Source of the DNA: Flavobacterium sp. SH_e
GTDB lineage: Bacteria; Bacteroidota; Bacteroidia; Flavobacteriales; Flavobacteriaceae
Assembly (NCBI RefSeq): GCF_025717045.1
Contig: NZ_JAOVZN010000001.1
Span: 434,001 to 498,000 of the forward strand
Direction of reading: 5' to 3'
Length of the DNA stretch: 64,000 nt
Numbering within the stretch: position 1 is the stretch's first letter; each line of letters begins with the position of its first letter. Of this stretch, positions 50,531-57,875 are shown one piece after another. The translations under genes and the position numbers were made by a program. The notes beneath the pieces were generated by a model. That model saw only the letters and a program-made list of their open reading frames with translations. It did not search any database and was not told the DNA's origin.

Positions 50531-51106
50531 ATGAAAACAGAAAAAGAAAAAATGATCTCTGGCGAATATTACAATGCCTTTGATCCTGAATTAGTAAAAG
50601 GACGCCGAAATGCTAAAAATTTACTGCACACTTTAAACGTAAAAGAATACAGAGTTACCAAAAAAGCAAAAGAAATTTTAAAAGAATTGATTCCAAATGC
50701 TGGAGCTGGTTTTTATATTGAACCTCCTTTTCATTGCGATTATGGTTACAATATTTTTGCTGGTGAAAATGTTTATTTTAATGTGAATTGCGTGGTTTTG
50801 GACTGTGCGCCAGTAACTATCGGATCAAATGTATTTATTGCGCCAAATGTTCAAATTTACACCGCTTCTCATCCGCTTGACGCTGAATTAAGAAAAACAT
50901 TAGAAAATGCGTATCCAGTTACAATTGGAGACGATTGCTGGGTTGGCGGAAATTCTGTTATCTGTCCTGGAGTGACAATAGGAAAAGGTTGTGTTATCGG
51001 CGCTGGATCTGTAGTTACAAAAGATATTCCAGACAATTCACTTGCTGTTGGAAATCCTGCGAAAGTTATTCGAAAATTAAATCAAGAATCTGAATCAAAA
51101 TCATAA
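50531..51106 (+). CDS. maa: maltose O-acetyltransferase-like hexapeptide transferase
   Basis: 191 residues. The N-terminal MISGEYYNAFDPELVKGRRNAKNLLHTLN segment is typical of Maa/NodL-type acetyltransferases. The left-handed beta helix follows (NCVVLDCAPVTIGSNVFIAPNVQIYTASHPLDAELR with the catalytic His, IGDDCWVGGNSVICPGVTIGKGCVIGAGSVVTKDI). Transfers acetyl from acetyl-CoA to a sugar hydroxyl. Ends in TAATG overlap with the next gene. Confidence 0.92.
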   Translation: MKTEKEKMISGEYYNAFDPELVKGRRNAKNLLHTLNVKEYRVTKKAKEILKELIPNAGAGFYIEPPFHCDYGYNIFAGENVYFNVNCVVLDCAPVTIGSNVFIAPNVQIYTASHPLDAELRKTLENAYPVTIGDDCWVGGNSVICPGVTIGKGCVIGAGSVVTKDIPDNSLAVGNPAKVIRKLNQESESKS

Positions 51107-51495
51107 TGCTTACTCTAAATAAAATTCATCATATTGCCATTTTATGTTCCGATTACGAAAAATCGAAATATTTCTATACTCAGATTTTAGGTTTAACCAT
51201 AATTAGAGAAATCTATCGCGAAGAACGTCAATCTTATAAATTGGATTTGGCTTTGAATGGCACTTATGTTGTTGAATTATTCTCCTTTCCAAATCCGCCG
51301 CAAAGACCTTCAAGACCAGAAGCGGTTGGTTTGCGTCATTTGGCTTTTGAAGTTATAAATTTGGAAGAAACTATTGCTTTTTTAACTTCAAAAAATATAG
51401 AATCAGAACCAATTAGAATTGATGAAACTACTGAAAAGCGTTTCACTTTTATTGCAGATCCAGATTTGTTGCCGATTGAGTTTTATGAGAGATAA
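51106..51495 (+). CDS. VOC family protein (YaeR/glyoxalase-like)
   Basis: 129 residues, a single vicinal-oxygen-chelate module of two beta-alpha-beta-beta-beta halves. Metal-site residues are visible: His in KIHHIAIL, Glu in TYVVELFSF, His in GLRHLAFEV, Glu in LPIEFYE. This is the YaeR-type subgroup; reaction unknown. Translationally coupled to the acetyltransferase. Confidence 0.87.
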   Translation: MLTLNKIHHIAILCSDYEKSKYFYTQILGLTIIREIYREERQSYKLDLALNGTYVVELFSFPNPPQRPSRPEAVGLRHLAFEVINLEETIAFLTSKNIESEPIRIDETTEKRFTFIADPDLLPIEFYER

Positions 51496-51706
51496 GGTTT
51501 ATATAGGGACAAAGGCACAGAGTTGCAAAGCTTTTCCTTAGGTTAAAGAATATAAGGCATAGTTTGTCATTCGACGAAGGAGAAATCACACTAGAAACTC
51601 GGCAAAGATTGGCGCTTTACTTTGCGGAATCCCGCGTGCGATTTCTCCTTCGTCGAAATGACATAAAATGAGAAAAACTTTGTGCCTTAGTACCTTCGTG
51701 GCAAAA
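51496..51706. repeat. octamer word-palindrome, GGACAAAG family, empty copy 3, with nested MITE
   Basis: Left arm at about 51500-51535 (GGGACAAAG, GCACAGAG, TTGCAAAG), right arm at about 51673-51706 (CTTTGTGCCTTAGTACCTTCGTGGC). The TGTCATT...AATGACA element (51565-51663) sits between the arms, so a second mobile element appears to have entered the loop of the first. Confidence 0.6.
51565..51663. repeat. MITE-like element, TGTCATTTCGAC family, copy 2
   Basis: 99 bp with ends TGTCATTCGACGAAGGAG (one T missing) and CTCCTTCGTCGAAATGACA. Interior identical in long stretches to copies 1 and 3 (AGAAATCACACTAGAAA, TTTGCGGAATCCCGCGTG). Confidence 0.85.
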
Positions 51707-51837
51707 CAACACAACGAAAGATTTTTCCTGTTTATATCCATTTTAACACACTAAAATGGAGATTTCCTAGAAAAAACCGAATTTGATGCTTAATTTTGTA
51801 ATCCGCAGAAAAAAAATGCGGAATTCTCAAACTTATA

Positions 51838-53121
51838 ATGATGAACAAAACGGCGCAAATCAAAAAAAATCATCAATTCATTAAATTCCGAAAATTAGTT
51901 ATTGTTTCTATTTTAATTGGCTTTCTTTCTGCCTTTCTCGGAATTTCACTAAAAAAAATAACCGAATATTACGAAGAGATTTTCTTTCACGAAGTATCAG
52001 TTCATCCCGTATTTTATATCATATTTCCAGTTTTCGGTTTATCGGTAATTTATTTCTTAAGGCAATATCTTTTCAAGAAAAAAGAAAATAAAGGAATCAA
52101 AGAAGTTTTTGAAAGCACCGCATCAAAATCTAAAAACCTTCCTTCTTATAAAATTCCATCACATTTCATAAACGGATTATTAACGGTTATTTTTGGAGGT
52201 TCTACGGGAATCGAAGTTTCTACTGTTGTAGCAACAGCAACTATTGGTTCGGTTGCACACGAAAAAGAGAATGTTTTCCGTCAATACAAAACAGAATTAA
52301 TCTGTGCGGGAGTTGCAGCGGGCGTTACAGCACTTTTCAGCAGTCCAATTGCGGGAGTTTTATTTGCTTTCGAAGTAATTTCAAGAAAAGTAACTCGTGC
52401 CTTCATTATTTCAAATTTAATTGCAGTTTCTATTGCTTTTGGTTTATTGACCATTTTAAAAGAAGAACCTTTGTTTGCAGTTTCAATCGTAACTTGGAAT
52501 TTAAAAGCAATTCCATACTTCATTCTTTTAGGAATTTTAGCTGGAATGAATTCGGTTTACTTAACTAGATGTGTATTGTTTTTTAAATCACAATTTGGTA
52601 AAATCAACACACATTATTACAAAATCATTTTAGGATCTGCCGTTTTAAGTCTTTCCTTATTCTTTTTTCCTCAATTGTACGGAGAAGGTTACCACGCCAT
52701 TAAAGGAATTTTTGGAAATGCGTCTCAAACTCAATTGACTATAACTTTGGCTTTTACATTTATTGGAATTTTAATTCTAAAACCAATTGTTACTTCGATA
52801 ACATTGGCTTCTGGAGGTGACGGAGGTGTTTTTGCTCCTAGTCTATTCATCGGAGCATTTTTAGGATTATTATTGGCTTCAATCTTAAACAGCTTTTTCC
52901 ATGTAAATGTAATTCCAGTTAACTTTATGATTATCGGAATGGCTGCTGTTTTGAGTGCGAGTATTCATGCGCCTTTCACAGCGATTTTCTTGGTTTGCGG
53001 TTTAACAAACGATTATACTTTGTTTTTCCCAATTCTTGCCGTTTGCCTGATTTCAAAATATACTGCAAAAACAATTTATCCGTACACCGTTTACAGTTAT
53101 TCTCCAAGCTTAATTAAATAA
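51838..53121 (+). CDS. ClC family chloride channel/transporter
   Basis: 427 residues, about ten long hydrophobic helices. Family motifs: the central GGSTGIEVSTVVATATIGS, keeping the gating Glu (GxE) though not the usual GREGP wording, and ASGGDGGVFAPSLFIGAFLG (GGxFAP). The first selectivity motif GSGIP is not seen; NKGIKEVFE stands in its place. No C-terminal CBS domains. Anion channel or Cl-/H+ or F- antiporter; cannot be distinguished here. Starts at the first of two adjacent ATG codons. Confidence 0.88.
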   Translation: MMNKTAQIKKNHQFIKFRKLVIVSILIGFLSAFLGISLKKITEYYEEIFFHEVSVHPVFYIIFPVFGLSVIYFLRQYLFKKKENKGIKEVFESTASKSKNLPSYKIPSHFINGLLTVIFGGSTGIEVSTVVATATIGSVAHEKENVFRQYKTELICAGVAAGVTALFSSPIAGVLFAFEVISRKVTRAFIISNLIAVSIAFGLLTILKEEPLFAVSIVTWNLKAIPYFILLGILAGMNSVYLTRCVLFFKSQFGKINTHYYKIILGSAVLSLSLFFFPQLYGEGYHAIKGIFGNASQTQLTITLAFTFIGILILKPIVTSITLASGGDGGVFAPSLFIGAFLGLLLASILNSFFHVNVIPVNFMIIGMAAVLSASIHAPFTAIFLVCGLTNDYTLFFPILAVCLISKYTAKTIYPYTVYSYSPSLIK

Positions 53122-53211
53122 ACTTCAATTTACAGATTTATCAAGTAATAAGAACTTATATACAGCAAAGTATATTTAAAAACATAACGAGCAAAATATA
53201 ATACCATAATA

Positions 53212-53811
53212 ATGCCAACAGAAAAAATAAAAAGAAGCTATCGCAAAACACGTTACATTCTTTACAAGGAAACTTTAATTGACTATAAAGAACATTTTTG
53301 GTCTTTTTTAGGTTCTTTTGTCGGAATTGGGATTCTTTCTTATCTCGAAGCTTCACAATTTGCAGGAAGTGATGTTCTTTTTTTAATTGGTTCTTTTGGT
53401 GCGTCGAGTGTTTTGATTTACGGAATTATACAAAGTCCGTTTTCACAGCCAAGAAATTTAATTGGAGGGCATCTTATTTCAGCTTTTATAGGCGTAACGG
53501 TAAATAAACTGGTGCCTGATATTGTTTGGATTTCTGCTCCACTTGCCGTTTCTCTTTCCATTATTTTCATGCAGATTACAAAAACACTGCATCCACCTGG
53601 GGGTGCGACAGCACTAATTGCAGTTACAGGTTCAGCACAAATAAAAGGTTTGGGGTATATGTATGTTATTTCGCCAGTTCTAGTTGGTGTTTTAATTTTA
53701 TTTATAATCGCTTTAATTTTTAATAATATTACTTCAAGCAGAAGTTATCCAAGCCATAGTACTTATCACAAACATTATCATAAAATTAGAAAAAGACTGG
53801 CGAGAGAGTAA
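53212..53811 (+). CDS. HPP family membrane protein
   Basis: 199 residues, four to five helices. The HPP signature is visible: LIGSFGASSVLIYG, SQPRNLIGGHLISAFIGV, and TKTLHPPGGATALIAVTG containing the name-giving His-Pro-Pro. HPP proteins have been linked to nitrite or anion transport in plastids and cyanobacteria; bacterial roles are unclear. Next to the ClC gene. Confidence 0.9.
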   Translation: MPTEKIKRSYRKTRYILYKETLIDYKEHFWSFLGSFVGIGILSYLEASQFAGSDVLFLIGSFGASSVLIYGIIQSPFSQPRNLIGGHLISAFIGVTVNKLVPDIVWISAPLAVSLSIIFMQITKTLHPPGGATALIAVTGSAQIKGLGYMYVISPVLVGVLILFIIALIFNNITSSRSYPSHSTYHKHYHKIRKRLARE

Positions 53812-53830
53812 GTTATTTCCACAGCTAGTG

Positions 53831-53931
53831 TGTCATTTCGACGAAGGAGAAATCACATGCGAGAATCCACACAGATTGGATAATTTGCTTTGCGGAATTT
53901 CTAGTGCGATTTCTCCTTCGTCGAAATGACA
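53831..53931. repeat. MITE-like element, TGTCATTTCGAC family, copy 3
   Basis: 101 bp with ends TGTCATTTCGACGAAGGAG / CTCCTTCGTCGAAATGACA, 19-bp perfect terminal inverted repeats. Same interior words as copies 1 and 2 with local rearrangement (AGTGCGATTTC). Confidence 0.88.
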
Positions 53932-54038
53932 AACTAACTGAAATCTAGCTTAATAAAATCTTTTCAACAAAACACAATTCAGAATTCGTATTTCGTTTTT
54001 TATATTTTACCTTTGACCTCTCAATAAAAACAAAGATT

Positions 54039-54581
54039 ATGGTTTATAAATTTAGAGTTATTCTAGACGCCGAAGAAGATATTTTCAGAGACATTGCAAT
54101 TCTTGAGGATGATACTCTTGAAGATTTACACAATGCAATCTTCAACTCTTTTGGCTTTGACGGATCAGAAGTGGCTTCATTTTATACTTGTGATGATACT
54201 TGGAATCAAGAAGATGAAATTCCGCTTTTCGACACAGGAGATGTTCCTGGCGAAATAAGAACCATGAACGATTATCCGTTATCTAGTATTTTAGACAAAC
54301 AAAATACAAAGATTATCTACGTTTATGACTTCATCAGTATGTGGACTTTCTTAGTTGAATTGGCTGCAATCGAAGATGAACAAGTTGGAGTTACTTACCC
54401 AGAAACTTTGTATTCTCACGGTGAAATGCCAGCAGACGCTATCGAAAAAAACTTTGAAGCTGATGACATGCACGACGATATCTACGGAGAATTTGAAGAC
54501 GACCTAGACGAAGACGATCTTGACATGTTCGAAGGCGATGACAGCTTCGAAGATTATGGATTTGAGGAAAATTGGAATTAA
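54039..54581 (+). CDS. pRiA4b ORF-3-like protein with acidic C-terminus
   Basis: 180 residues. The N-terminal 120 follow the pRiA4b ORF-3 family pattern (YKFRVILDAEEDIFRDIAILEDDTLEDLHNAIFNSFGFDGSEVASFYTCDDTW; IIYVYDFISMWTFLVEL). The last 45 residues are almost all Asp/Glu. The family is named from a plasmid gene, but here there is no transposase or plasmid gene nearby, and it is a common chromosomal gene in Flavobacteria. Function unknown. Confidence 0.85.
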   Translation: MVYKFRVILDAEEDIFRDIAILEDDTLEDLHNAIFNSFGFDGSEVASFYTCDDTWNQEDEIPLFDTGDVPGEIRTMNDYPLSSILDKQNTKIIYVYDFISMWTFLVELAAIEDEQVGVTYPETLYSHGEMPADAIEKNFEADDMHDDIYGEFEDDLDEDDLDMFEGDDSFEDYGFEENWN

Positions 54582-54585
54582 TTTT

Positions 54586-55095
54586 TGAGGTTCAAAGAGG
54601 CATAGGTACAAAGGTCCAGAGGTTTTCTTAAAATCTGACGGTTTTAAAAATGTAATATTTTTCTTTATTTTTATATTTTAATTGTTAAAATATAAAATGA
54701 AAACTTTTCGCGACCTTTTAATCTGGCAAAAATCTATGAATCTGGTAACTGAGATTTACCAATTAACAAATTCATTCCCAAAAGAAGAAATTTATGGTCT
54801 ATCTTCACAAATTAGAAGATGTTCCATTTCAATACCGAGTAATATTGCTGAAGGTTATGGAAGAGATGGAAATAGTGATTATTTGAGATTTCTAAATATT
54901 TCTATTTCGTCACTATTTGAAATGCAGACTCAGCTCGAAATTTCATTCAATTTAAAATTTATAACGGAGAACCAATTCAATAAAATTAATGGAGAAAGCA
55001 GAGAATTGGAACGAATGTTAAGCGCTTTTATTCGCAGAATAAAAGACAGAAAATAACCTTTGTCCCTTTAAACCTTTGCCACTCTGAACCTATAC
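54586..55095. mobile_element. candidate IVP/S23 cassette: octamer word-palindrome arms flanking a four-helix-bundle gene
   Basis: Left arm at 54586-54628 (GAGGTTCAAAG, AGGCATAG, GTACAAAG, GTCCAGAG, G). Right arm at 55057-55094 whose reverse complement reads AGGTTCAGAG, TGGCAAAG, GTTTAAAG, GGACAAAG, G. The only frame between them is the four-helix-bundle gene (54697-55056), whose stop codon touches the right arm. The left arm begins 5 bp after the preceding gene and the right arm ends 5 bp before the next start. Arms of the same family without a gene occur at 46400-46503, 46595-46743 and 51496-51706. Confidence 0.6.
54697..55056 (+). CDS. four-helix-bundle protein (S23/IVP family)
   Basis: 119 residues from ATG 54697; a TTG 15 bp upstream is rejected. 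Family hallmarks: FRDLLIWQKSMNLVTEIYQLTNSFPKEEIYGLSSQIRRCSISIPSNIAEGYGR and YLRFLNISISSLFEMQTQLEISFNL. This is the basic four-helix protein first described in intervening sequences of spirochaete 23S rRNA genes, where the gene lies between inverted repeats; it also resembles Avd of retroelements. Biochemical role unknown, possibly RNA binding. Here it stands in an intergenic inverted-repeat element. Confidence 0.9.
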   Translation: MKTFRDLLIWQKSMNLVTEIYQLTNSFPKEEIYGLSSQIRRCSISIPSNIAEGYGRDGNSDYLRFLNISISSLFEMQTQLEISFNLKFITENQFNKINGESRELERMLSAFIRRIKDRK

Positions 55096-55099
55096 ACAA

Positions 55100-56158
55100 A
55101 TGATAAATCTTTTCAATACCCACATCGACACGCTGTCAATACACCGCGTAGGAAACAAAAGCCGTAACGAAGCTATTTTTTTATCAGAGCAGCCATTTAA
55201 TCTTAATGATGAGATTGTTCCTTTGATAAAAGAATTCTTTTTTAAGCCTTTTAGAGAAAAAGAAGAAAACTATTATCAGTTTGCGCACGAAGTGGACTTG
55301 GACTACAACGACATGTTTAAATATGCGACTGAGATTTTTGCTAATCCGTCAAATGTTCATGAAGTTTCAAAAAACATCACAAAGCATTTATTTGAACAAT
55401 CAAATCACCCGCATATTAAAAATGGTGAGGTTTATGTAACGTATTTGACTAATCTAAGTATTGATAACAATGTTGTTGATGCAATCGGTATTTTTAAAAG
55501 CGAGTTGCAAGCTGACTTTTTACAGTTTGAAGAAAATGGAAGCAACCTTGAAATGATTTTACAGCAAGGAATCAACTTGAGTAAATTAGATAAAGGATGT
55601 TTGATTTTCAACTATAAAAAAGAAGAAGGATATAAAATTTTAACTGTAGATAGCAACCGTTACGACGCACGTTACTGGTTAGAGCACTTTTTATCTGTTG
55701 ATGCTTTTGAGGATGAAAATTTCATCACAAAAAAATATTTAAAGTTCTGTCAAAACTTCGCAAAAGATGTTGTTTTGCCAGCAGAAGACAAGAAAGAGGA
55801 AGTAATGTTTATGAACCGATCTGTGAATTATTTCGCTAAAAATGATCAGTTTGAAGAGCAGAATTTCTTGAATGAAGTATTAGACAATCCTGATTTGATC
55901 CCTGAATTTAAAAACTATAAAGTTGATAAAGGAGAAAAATACAGCATCGAAGATGTTACCTCATTCCCAATTGCCAACGCAGCAGTTTCTGACGCTAGAA
56001 AATCGATTAAAAATGTGATTAATTTAGATACTCACATTCAAATAAAAATGGATTTCATCAATCCAGAAAGTGCAGAAAAATTTGTTGAAAAAGGCTGGGA
56101 TGAAGAAAAACAAATGTATTACTACTTAGTTTACTTCAACAAAGAAGAGAAAAGCTAA
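55100..56158 (+). CDS. nucleoid-associated protein (NdpA/YejK-like)
   Basis: 352 residues, cytosolic. Matches the 37-kDa nucleoid-associated protein pattern of Bacteroidota: an N-terminal domain beginning INLFNTHIDTLSIHRVGNKSRNEAIFLSEQPFNL, a middle KGCLIFNYKKEEGYKILTVDSNRYDARYWLEHFL and an ending with HIQIKMDFINPESAEKFVEKGWDEEKQMYYYLVYF. Precise role unknown. Downstream of the four-helix-bundle element, and ended by a terminator. Confidence 0.85.
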   Translation: MINLFNTHIDTLSIHRVGNKSRNEAIFLSEQPFNLNDEIVPLIKEFFFKPFREKEENYYQFAHEVDLDYNDMFKYATEIFANPSNVHEVSKNITKHLFEQSNHPHIKNGEVYVTYLTNLSIDNNVVDAIGIFKSELQADFLQFEENGSNLEMILQQGINLSKLDKGCLIFNYKKEEGYKILTVDSNRYDARYWLEHFLSVDAFEDENFITKKYLKFCQNFAKDVVLPAEDKKEEVMFMNRSVNYFAKNDQFEEQNFLNEVLDNPDLIPEFKNYKVDKGEKYSIEDVTSFPIANAAVSDARKSIKNVINLDTHIQIKMDFINPESAEKFVEKGWDEEKQMYYYLVYFNKEEKS

Positions 56159-56190
56159 GAAGTTTTCATTTTCTATTACTTACTTAATAC

Positions 56191-56226
56191 AAAAAAAGGC
56201 AGTTACATTTGTAATTGCCTTTTTTA
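56191..56226. terminator. bidirectional terminator
   Basis: AAAAAAGGCAGTTAC/GTAATTGCCTTTTTT stem between the convergent nucleoid-protein and TetR genes. Confidence 0.85.
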
Positions 56227-56242
56227 TTTGCTTCAATTCCCT

Positions 56243-56824
56243 TTAAAATAAAGAGAAAATAGCTTTTAAAATATCATCGTAAACTTGTTTGTCTTTCTCG
56301 CCCGCTCTTGCCAAAACTCGAATTCCGGAATAATTGTTAAAGATAAAACGTGCAAGCGATCTGGCTTCTTGTTTGTCTGAAATCTGACCTGATTCCTGCC
56401 CTCTTTTTACAGCATTATAGAAAATATCTTCGACCGATTTTTGATTATCGTGAACAATTTTTCCAATTTCAGGATCGTGCATCGCCAATTCAACCGCAGA
56501 ATTTACCATAAAACAACCTTTTGTAATGTTGTCTTGAAGACTTTCCAAAACAGCTTGCTTGAAAATTTCTGTAATTGTTGTTCTGATATTTTCAGAGTTT
56601 TCAAAAAGCTCAATTAAACTTTCCTGATTTTGCTTCTGATAGCGTTTTAAAGATCTCACAAAAAGTTTTTGCTTATCGCCAAAAGTATCGTACAAACTAG
56701 AACGGCTTAATCCTAAATGCGTTACCAAATCCTGTGCAGACGTTCCATTGTAACCTTTGTGCCAAAAAATCTCGATTGCTTTCTCTAAAGCCTGATCTTC
56801 ATTAAATTCTTTCGTTCTAGCCAT
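56243..56824 (-). CDS. TetR/AcrR family transcriptional repressor
   Basis: 193 residues from ATG 56824 (MARTKEFNEDQALEKAIEIFWHKGYNGTSAQDLVTHLGLSRSSLYDTFGDKQKLFVRSL). The frame is open further up, but a -7 box at 56848-56855 lies inside that extension. HTH as in NemR/AcrR-type regulators. Downstream of the SDR gene; GGAAC/GTTCC palindromes precede both its own start and that of the SDR gene, so it probably represses both. Confidence 0.92.
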   Translation of the reverse strand: MARTKEFNEDQALEKAIEIFWHKGYNGTSAQDLVTHLGLSRSSLYDTFGDKQKLFVRSLKRYQKQNQESLIELFENSENIRTTITEIFKQAVLESLQDNITKGCFMVNSAVELAMHDPEIGKIVHDNQKSVEDIFYNAVKRGQESGQISDKQEARSLARFIFNNYSGIRVLARAGEKDKQVYDDILKAIFSLF

Positions 56825-56847
56825 CGCTTCAAAATTAAATTCATTTC

Positions 56848-56880
56848 CAAAGATACTAAAAATACGGAACAATCGTTCCT
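56848..56880 (-). promoter_or_regulatory. tetR promoter with operator
   Basis: -7 box TATCTTTG (56855-56848 on the minus strand), with the palindrome GGAACAATCGTTCC (56867-56880; one internal mismatch) just upstream over the -33 region. The palindrome half-sites match those before the SDR gene. Confidence 0.7.
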
Positions 56881-56896
56881 GAATTGGTCAAAAAAA

Positions 56897-57649
56897 TTAT
56901 AATACTGTATTTACAGTAAGTCCACCGTCAACCACAATTTCAGTTCCTGTAATAAATGAAGAATCGTCTGATGCAAGGAAACTTATTGTTTTAGCTACTT
57001 CTGTTGCTTGTCCAAAACGTTTCAATAAAATCTTTTGCCCTAACGCTGCTCCCAAACCTTCGACTTCTTCTTTTTCTAAACCAACTTTACCATATAAAGG
57101 TGTTTCGATTGGACCAGGAGAAACTGCATTTACTCTAATTTTTCTTGGTGCCAATTCTGCTGCAAAGATTCTGTTTAATGATAAAACTGCTGCTTTACTT
57201 GCTCCATATACACTTGAACCTGGCATTCCTAATTGAGCATTTACTGAAGTATTAAAAATAATAGAACCACCGTCATTTAAAATTGGCAATACTTTTTGAA
57301 CTGTAAAATAAACTCCTTTTACGTTTACATTCATAATACTGTCATAATGATCTTCTGAAGCTGAATCTACTGGAGCGAAAGCTGCAATTCCTGCATTAAG
57401 GAATAAAATATCAACTTTCCCGAATTTTGATTTTACTTCTTCTACTAAATTATCGATTGATTTTAAATCAGATTGATCTGCAACAATTCCAGTAACGTTC
57501 AATTCTGTTTCAGCTTTCGCTAAAGCTTCTTTGTTTCTTCCTGTTACAATTACTTTTGCTCCTTTTGATACTAAATCAGCCGCTGCTGCGTATCCAATTC
57601 CACTGTTTCCACCTGTCACGATTGCTAATTTGTTTTCTAAATTTTTCAT
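56897..57649 (-). CDS. short-chain dehydrogenase/reductase
   Basis: 250 residues. The TGGNSGIGYAAA cofactor motif, NAG in LFLNAGIAAFAP, catalytic Ser in NTSVNAQLG and YGASK (Tyr-xxx-Lys) are all present. PGPIETP and FLASDDSSFITGTEIVVDGG close the fold. The Rossmann start (VTGRNKEALAK) suggests NADP preference. Substrate unknown. It is regulated with the TetR gene 72 bp downstream, an arrangement seen for reactive-carbonyl or quinone detoxification. Confidence 0.93.
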   Translation of the reverse strand: MKNLENKLAIVTGGNSGIGYAAAADLVSKGAKVIVTGRNKEALAKAETELNVTGIVADQSDLKSIDNLVEEVKSKFGKVDILFLNAGIAAFAPVDSASEDHYDSIMNVNVKGVYFTVQKVLPILNDGGSIIFNTSVNAQLGMPGSSVYGASKAAVLSLNRIFAAELAPRKIRVNAVSPGPIETPLYGKVGLEKEEVEGLGAALGQKILLKRFGQATEVAKTISFLASDDSSFITGTEIVVDGGLTVNTVL

Positions 57650-57691
57650 TTTATTTGTTTTTAAGTTATTGATTATTCAATTATTATGATA

Positions 57692-57726
57692 CAAAGATAT
57701 AATAACGGAACGATCGTTCCGTTATT
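57692..57726 (-). promoter_or_regulatory. SDR promoter with 26-bp perfect palindromic operator
   Basis: The palindrome at 57701-57726 has half-site AATAACGGAACGA and is perfect over 26 bp. Directly downstream on the minus strand is the -7 box TATCTTTG (57699-57692). The core CGGAACGATCGTTCCG is shared with the imperfect site before tetR. Confidence 0.8.
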
Positions 57727-57849
57727 AATAATGTTAATTTTTAGTTAAAATAAAAAAGGACTTCCTAAAAGCCTTTAATTATAAGGGAAACAACTATTTA
57801 ACTATAGAGGAAAGAGATTATAAAATGTCGGACATTCTTAATTTATCCT

Positions 57850-57857
57850 TAATTTTG
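57850..57857 (+). promoter_or_regulatory. candidate -7 box for the GAF protein gene
   Basis: TAATTTTG, perfect TAnnTTTG, 18 bp before the start codon. Confidence 0.45.
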
Positions 57858-57875
57858 CATTAAAAAATAACTCAG

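Noticed and set aside
54039..54581. Treating the pRiA4b ORF-3-like gene as part of a transposon or plasmid
   Set aside because: No transposase, resolvase or target duplication is visible, codon use matches its neighbours, and the name of the family is historical.
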